From Thermoactinomyces sp. DSM 45891 (GTDB taxonomy: Bacteria; Bacillota; Bacilli; Thermoactinomycetales; Thermoactinomycetaceae): DNA of 64,000 nt. Location: the NCBI RefSeq assembly GCF_900119485.1, contig NZ_FPJZ01000001.1, forward strand, positions 536,053 to 600,052, read 5' to 3'. Made by a program: the position numbers and the translations under genes. Below are positions 60,442-64,000 of the stretch, one piece after another (within the stretch, counting starts at the first letter, position 1; every line of letters begins with the position of its first letter). The notes beneath the pieces were generated by a model. The model was not told the DNA's origin and did not search any database. It saw only the letters and a list, made by a program, of their open reading frames with translations.

Positions 60442-61515
60442 CTACTTAGCAAACGATTGAATCATCTCAGCCACTTCTCGAGCGGTACAGGTTAACTTTT
60501 GCGCTTTCATATTTTCAATCAGTTGATCCCGTTTCACCCAAGTACTCGTGATAGCATCCAAAAATGATTCATTCGCTAAATCTTCTTCCATTAACACCTC
60601 AGCAATCCCTTGCTTTTCGAATAAACTTGCATTCAAAATCTGATCTCCACGACTGGCCGCACGCGATAACGGAATCAAAAGCATGGGTTTATGTAAAGAC
60701 GCAAATTCAAAAATAGAATTAGATCCAGCACGGGAGACAACCAGATCGGCCATAGCAATCAAATCAGGCAATTCCCAGCTCACATATTCAAACTGCCGGT
60801 ATCCAGGCTTCCTTAATAATGATTGATCCATGGCGCCTTTCCCAGTAATATGTACAATCTGATACGTTGGTAATAATGCATCCAGATTCTCCCTGACCAC
60901 TTGGTTGATCTTTTGGGAACCCATGCTTCCACCCATCACTAGCAAGACAGGTTTACTCGACACGAAATCGCATAAAATCAGGCCTCTTTTGCGATCCCCA
61001 CTAAATAATTCCTCTCGTACAACTGCCCCTAAATACTCACCCTTATTTCCTTTAATATGTTTCATCGTCTCTGCAAACGTGGTACAAACTTTATTCGCAA
61101 ACGGCATTGCGATCTTATTTGCTAGTCCCGGTGTTAAATCAGATTCATGGATCAGTATCGGCACGCGATTCATCCAACCCCCGAGTACAACTGGAACCGA
61201 AACAAACCCACCTTTTGAAAAAATAACATCTGGCTTAAGCTTTCGTATCTTACGGTACGCCTCCCAAATCCCTTGCAACACTTTAAACGGATCTTTTATG
61301 TTTTTCAAATCAAAATAACGGCGAAGCTTCCCTGTTGTCACAGGCTCGTACGGAACATTCTCTAACTTTCCAATTAACTCCCGCTCAATCCCATCATAAG
61401 AACCAATATACGAAACTTCCCACTGGTCTTCTTGAAACTTCGGAATTAGGGCTAGATTGACCGTAACATGCCCTGCCGTTCCACCACCCGTAAACAGCAC
61501 CTTTTTTTTCTTCAT
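60442..61515 (-). CDS. murG: MurG-type UDP-GlcNAc:undecaprenyl-PP-MurNAc-pentapeptide transferase
   Basis: A 357-residue GT28 glycosyltransferase that would make lipid II from lipid I. Motifs are the N-terminal glycine loop FTGGGTAGHVTVNLALIP, SKGGFVSVPVVLGG, HESDLTPGLANKIA, LVMGGSMGSQKIN and the donor-site region SRAGSNSIFEFASLHKPMLLIPLS. It is not in a mur/dcw cluster, so it may be a second murG copy, as some Bacillus species have. AGGGGAT precedes the ATG. Confidence 0.9.
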   Translation of the reverse strand: MKKKKVLFTGGGTAGHVTVNLALIPKFQEDQWEVSYIGSYDGIERELIGKLENVPYEPVTTGKLRRYFDLKNIKDPFKVLQGIWEAYRKIRKLKPDVIFSKGGFVSVPVVLGGWMNRVPILIHESDLTPGLANKIAMPFANKVCTTFAETMKHIKGNKGEYLGAVVREELFSGDRKRGLILCDFVSSKPVLLVMGGSMGSQKINQVVRENLDALLPTYQIVHITGKGAMDQSLLRKPGYRQFEYVSWELPDLIAMADLVVSRAGSNSIFEFASLHKPMLLIPLSRAASRGDQILNASLFEKQGIAEVLMEEDLANESFLDAITSTWVKRDQLIENMKAQKLTCTAREVAEMIQSFAK

Positions 61516-61783
61516 ATCCCCTATGATTCCTCTCGTAAATATAAGACATAGAATGCACGGACATCCCTAACACAGGCGTCCCTTGAATGCATCTACTGTA
61601 GCACAAAAAAAATTCCAATGTAAGATCTCACAGGAAGAAGCAATGAAATGTATACAAATAAGCCTCACACACGGCCACATTCAACACTCCTACTCAAATA
61701 AATCAACACTCCATTTTGTGATATACTCATCCCTAACAAATAAAAATATCTATTCTCATAATAAATGTAAGGTGTGACCCATC

Positions 61784-63532
61784 GTGACGCATTCATCCCC
61801 ACAACTACTATTTGAATTTCCCGATATAAACGGAAAAAGCAAACCCCTAACATTTTTACATCCTGCTCACATCGTAACCGCCTATTCATTAGAAGAAATG
61901 ATTCCGGCTCTCCATCAGCTTCAGGAATATTTGCAAGCAGGTTTTTATGTAGCAGGCTGGCTTTCCTATGAAGCTGGGGCCGTCTTTGTATCAAGTGATA
62001 TCAACGATACAAGTCAAGTTCCTTATTTATGGTTCGGTGTATACGACAAGCCCGCGGTAGGAGATTTCTTACATCGACCGCTCCATCCAGTTTGCCATCT
62101 TTCTTGGGAATCTACCATTTCAAAAGAGCAGTATCAACAAGGGATTAAAACCATTAAAGAGGAGATTGCGAAGGGCAATACTTATCAAGTCAACTATACC
62201 CTTCGAGTAGAAAGTCCATGGAACAATCAAGACCCACTTGCTTTCTATCGACAGCTAACAGATGTCCAGCAAGCATCTTATACATCTTATATCGATACGG
62301 GCCGTTTTCAAGTTCTCTCCGCATCTCCAGAGTTGTTCTTTCGAATTGATCAATCTACGATCACAACAAGGCCGATGAAAGGAACCATGGCTAGAGGAAG
62401 CACGCCAGAGGAAGATCGCCTAAACAAAGAATGGCTCGCGAATTCTGAGAAAAACAGAGCAGAGAATGTCATGATTGTTGATCTTCTTCGTAACGACCTC
62501 GGAAAAGTGGCTCTGCAAGGTACGGTTCAGGTCCCGGAGTTATTTTCCATTGAAACGTATCCAACCTTGTTTCAAATGACATCAACCATTACTGCCAAAC
62601 TAGAAAAAGAGGCTACACCACTAGAGATTTTCCAAGCCTTATTCCCATGTGGCTCGATCACGGGTGCGCCTAAAAGAAGGACGATGCAAATTATCAATGC
62701 GATCGAAGAAACCCCGCGAAATGTATACTGCGGAGCCATCGGATTTTGGTCTCCTAAAGGTGATGCAGTCTTTAATGTTCCCATTCGCACAGTTCTGATC
62801 GATCAAGTAACACAACTTGCTACCTATGGGGTCGGCGGGGGCATTACGTGGGATTCTACTGCCGAAGAAGAGTATGAAGAAGTCCTTATGAAAACGGCCA
62901 TTCTCCAAAAAGCAACTCCCTCCTTCCAATTAATAGAGAGTATTTTATTAAAAGAAGGACACTATTGGCTAGCTGATTTACATGAACAACGAATCGCTCG
63001 TTCTGCTAAATCCTTCGGTTTCCCGTGTGATCTATCGGTCTATCAATCCAATTTAGCAAAGTTTGCTCTTCAGCATCCCCATGATCACTGGAAAGTTAAA
63101 GTTACCTTAGATCATCTCGGTCACTGGGAGATTACAGGGGAACCGATCCAGCCCACCTCAGAATCACAATCCATCGGACTGGCTACTACCCCCATTTCTC
63201 GCAACCATCCCTACCTCTATCACAAGACAACCGAGAGATCGATCTATGAGTTACATAAACAAACAAAATCAGATTTATATGATGTACTTCTATGGAATGA
63301 GCAAGGTGAGTTAACCGAATTCACGACCGGAAATCTCGTCCTTGAGATCGATGGCATTCATTATACACCCCCTATCTCATCCGGTCTCTTAAGCGGCACT
63401 TTCCGTCAACAACTGATCCAAACAAAAAGAGTACTAGAAAAAGTCTTGCATAAAGATGATTTAACTAACGCTACCCAAATCTGGCTCATTAATAGTGTCC
63501 GTGGTTGGGTTCTGTGCTCACTTCATGCCTAA
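61784..63532 (+). CDS. pabB: fused aminodeoxychorismate synthase component I and aminodeoxychorismate lyase
   Basis: A 582-residue fusion for p-aminobenzoate synthesis. Residues 1 to about 385 are the PabB chorismate-binding domain (RPMKGTMARG, SEKNRAENVMIVDLLRNDLG, PCGSITGAPKRRTMQIIN, YGVGGGITWDSTAEEEYEE). Residues from about 390 to the end are a PabC-like class IV aminotransferase fold (LHEQRIARSAKSFGF, then EQGELTEFTTGNLVL and PISSGLLSGTFRQ). The start is GTG 61784 behind AAGGTGTG. The glutaminase PabA is not in the window. With folC it supplies folate. Confidence 0.93.
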   Translation: MTHSSPQLLFEFPDINGKSKPLTFLHPAHIVTAYSLEEMIPALHQLQEYLQAGFYVAGWLSYEAGAVFVSSDINDTSQVPYLWFGVYDKPAVGDFLHRPLHPVCHLSWESTISKEQYQQGIKTIKEEIAKGNTYQVNYTLRVESPWNNQDPLAFYRQLTDVQQASYTSYIDTGRFQVLSASPELFFRIDQSTITTRPMKGTMARGSTPEEDRLNKEWLANSEKNRAENVMIVDLLRNDLGKVALQGTVQVPELFSIETYPTLFQMTSTITAKLEKEATPLEIFQALFPCGSITGAPKRRTMQIINAIEETPRNVYCGAIGFWSPKGDAVFNVPIRTVLIDQVTQLATYGVGGGITWDSTAEEEYEEVLMKTAILQKATPSFQLIESILLKEGHYWLADLHEQRIARSAKSFGFPCDLSVYQSNLAKFALQHPHDHWKVKVTLDHLGHWEITGEPIQPTSESQSIGLATTPISRNHPYLYHKTTERSIYELHKQTKSDLYDVLLWNEQGELTEFTTGNLVLEIDGIHYTPPISSGLLSGTFRQQLIQTKRVLEKVLHKDDLTNATQIWLINSVRGWVLCSLHA

Positions 63533-63540
63533 TGTAGCTA

Positions 63541-63590
63541 AACAAAGCCAACTACTCATGCTCACATGGAAGTTGGCTTTGTTCATATTT
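63541..63590 (+). terminator. terminator after the pabB-pabC fusion
   Basis: AACAAAGCCAACT (63541-63553) pairs perfectly with AGTTGGCTTTGTT (63571-63583). The 3' arm ends GTT and is followed by CATATTTATT. Confidence 0.8.
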
Positions 63591-63732
63591 ATTGTAACTT
63601 GGAAAACCGACTCTCACGTCCAAGAAATTCACATTCCGGCATTAAAACTCAGAATAAAATGAAAAATGTATAGCGGGTTTTCCAAAGGTATTTTCAGTTC
63701 TTCAGTTTCTTTCTTTTTGTGTAAATCATGGT

Positions 63733-64000
63733 TTAAGCAAAAATATCGTAGAATCTTCCTGAATAAATGTGAATTCCATCATCAAGGTCAACTTGCATAA
63801 AATCAAGGAACGTAAACTCTACTTCTTGGCCATTACCCAAATGCATCTTCAGTCTTCTTGCTCTTGTATTGACAGGATTTTCGACAGAACACGTGAGTGT
63901 CATTTCATCCTCATCCTTGTGGATCGATGGGTAGACATATTCGGCTTTCAGTACCTCCACTTGAGCCCAACGTTTCAAACCATACAAAATCGGTTCTACT
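63733..64000 (-). CDS. 3' end of an unknown gene, running off the window
   Basis: Minus-strand frame open from the window edge to a stop at 63733 (about 88 residues visible). A TTG at 63987 could be a start but has no ribosome binding site, so the gene probably begins outside. The visible part is a beta-rich domain (EVLKAEYVYPSIHKDEDEM, then RRLKMHLGNGQEVEFTFLDF) with no motif that I recognise. Confidence 0.5.
   Translation of the reverse strand, partial: VEPILYGLKRWAQVEVLKAEYVYPSIHKDEDEMTLTCSVENPVNTRARRLKMHLGNGQEVEFTFLDFMQVDLDDGIHIYSGRFYDIFA

Overview
The window reads as chromosomal DNA of a low-GC, endospore-forming Gram-positive bacterium of the order Bacillales. The family Thermoactinomycetaceae is a guess from the mix of genes, not something proven here. 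The spore genes are spoVID, ysxE, a gerB-gerA-gerC operon, gerM, spo0M, and yteA-like and yheC/D-like genes. Two aminoacyl-tRNA synthetase genes have T-box leaders. The block tig-clpP-clpX-lonB-lonA-ysxC ... hemA-X-C-D-B-L-spoVID-ysxE-valS-folC follows the Bacillus subtilis order, with insertions. A second block, murI(racE)-gerM-rph-ysnA-ysnB, is also in B. subtilis order.

Layout: 1-2.2 kb holds an ABC exporter (partial permease, ATPase, membrane-anchored partner). 2.3-2.9 kb has a pair of tiny peptide ORFs in front of a strong terminator, and an AbrB-type regulator. 2.9-6 kb carries a YitT membrane protein, a short YheC/D ATP-grasp protein and a cytochrome P450. 6-34 kb is almost entirely minus strand: murC, folC and valS (T-box, GUC specifier), small ORFs, ysxE, spoVID, the heme operon, ddl, ysxC, lonA, lonB, a FemAB-type transferase, clpX, clpP and tig; a map gene with a small membrane protein and a coiled-coil ORF run the other way. 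34-48 kb is mostly plus strand: ger operon, PadR pair, yteA-like gene, BCCT transporter, argS (T-box, CGC specifier, frameshifted), CorC/HlyC protein on the minus strand, and spo0M.

48.4-53.3 kb is an accessory region at a tRNA-Arg(UCU) gene. Three att-like copies are present: a 3' fragment of the tRNA and two complete tRNA genes lying in a 213-bp direct repeat. The first interval carries an LPXTG-like surface protein. The second carries a secreted deaminase-type toxin resembling the YwqJ family, its YwqK-like immunity partner, and endonuclease V, an enzyme that acts on deaminated (inosine-containing) DNA. This 3.37-kb deaminase/immunity/EndoV module is the most interesting part of the window.

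53.3-64 kb returns to core genes: ysnB, rdgB, rph, gerM, murI, a MarR regulator, a Cys-rich coat-like protein, an arginase-family enzyme, a lipoprotein, a MurG-type glycosyltransferase, a PabB-PabC fusion, and the end of an unknown gene. No CRISPR array, rRNA or complete insertion sequence was seen. All assignments come from reading motifs and gene order by eye; no database search was run.
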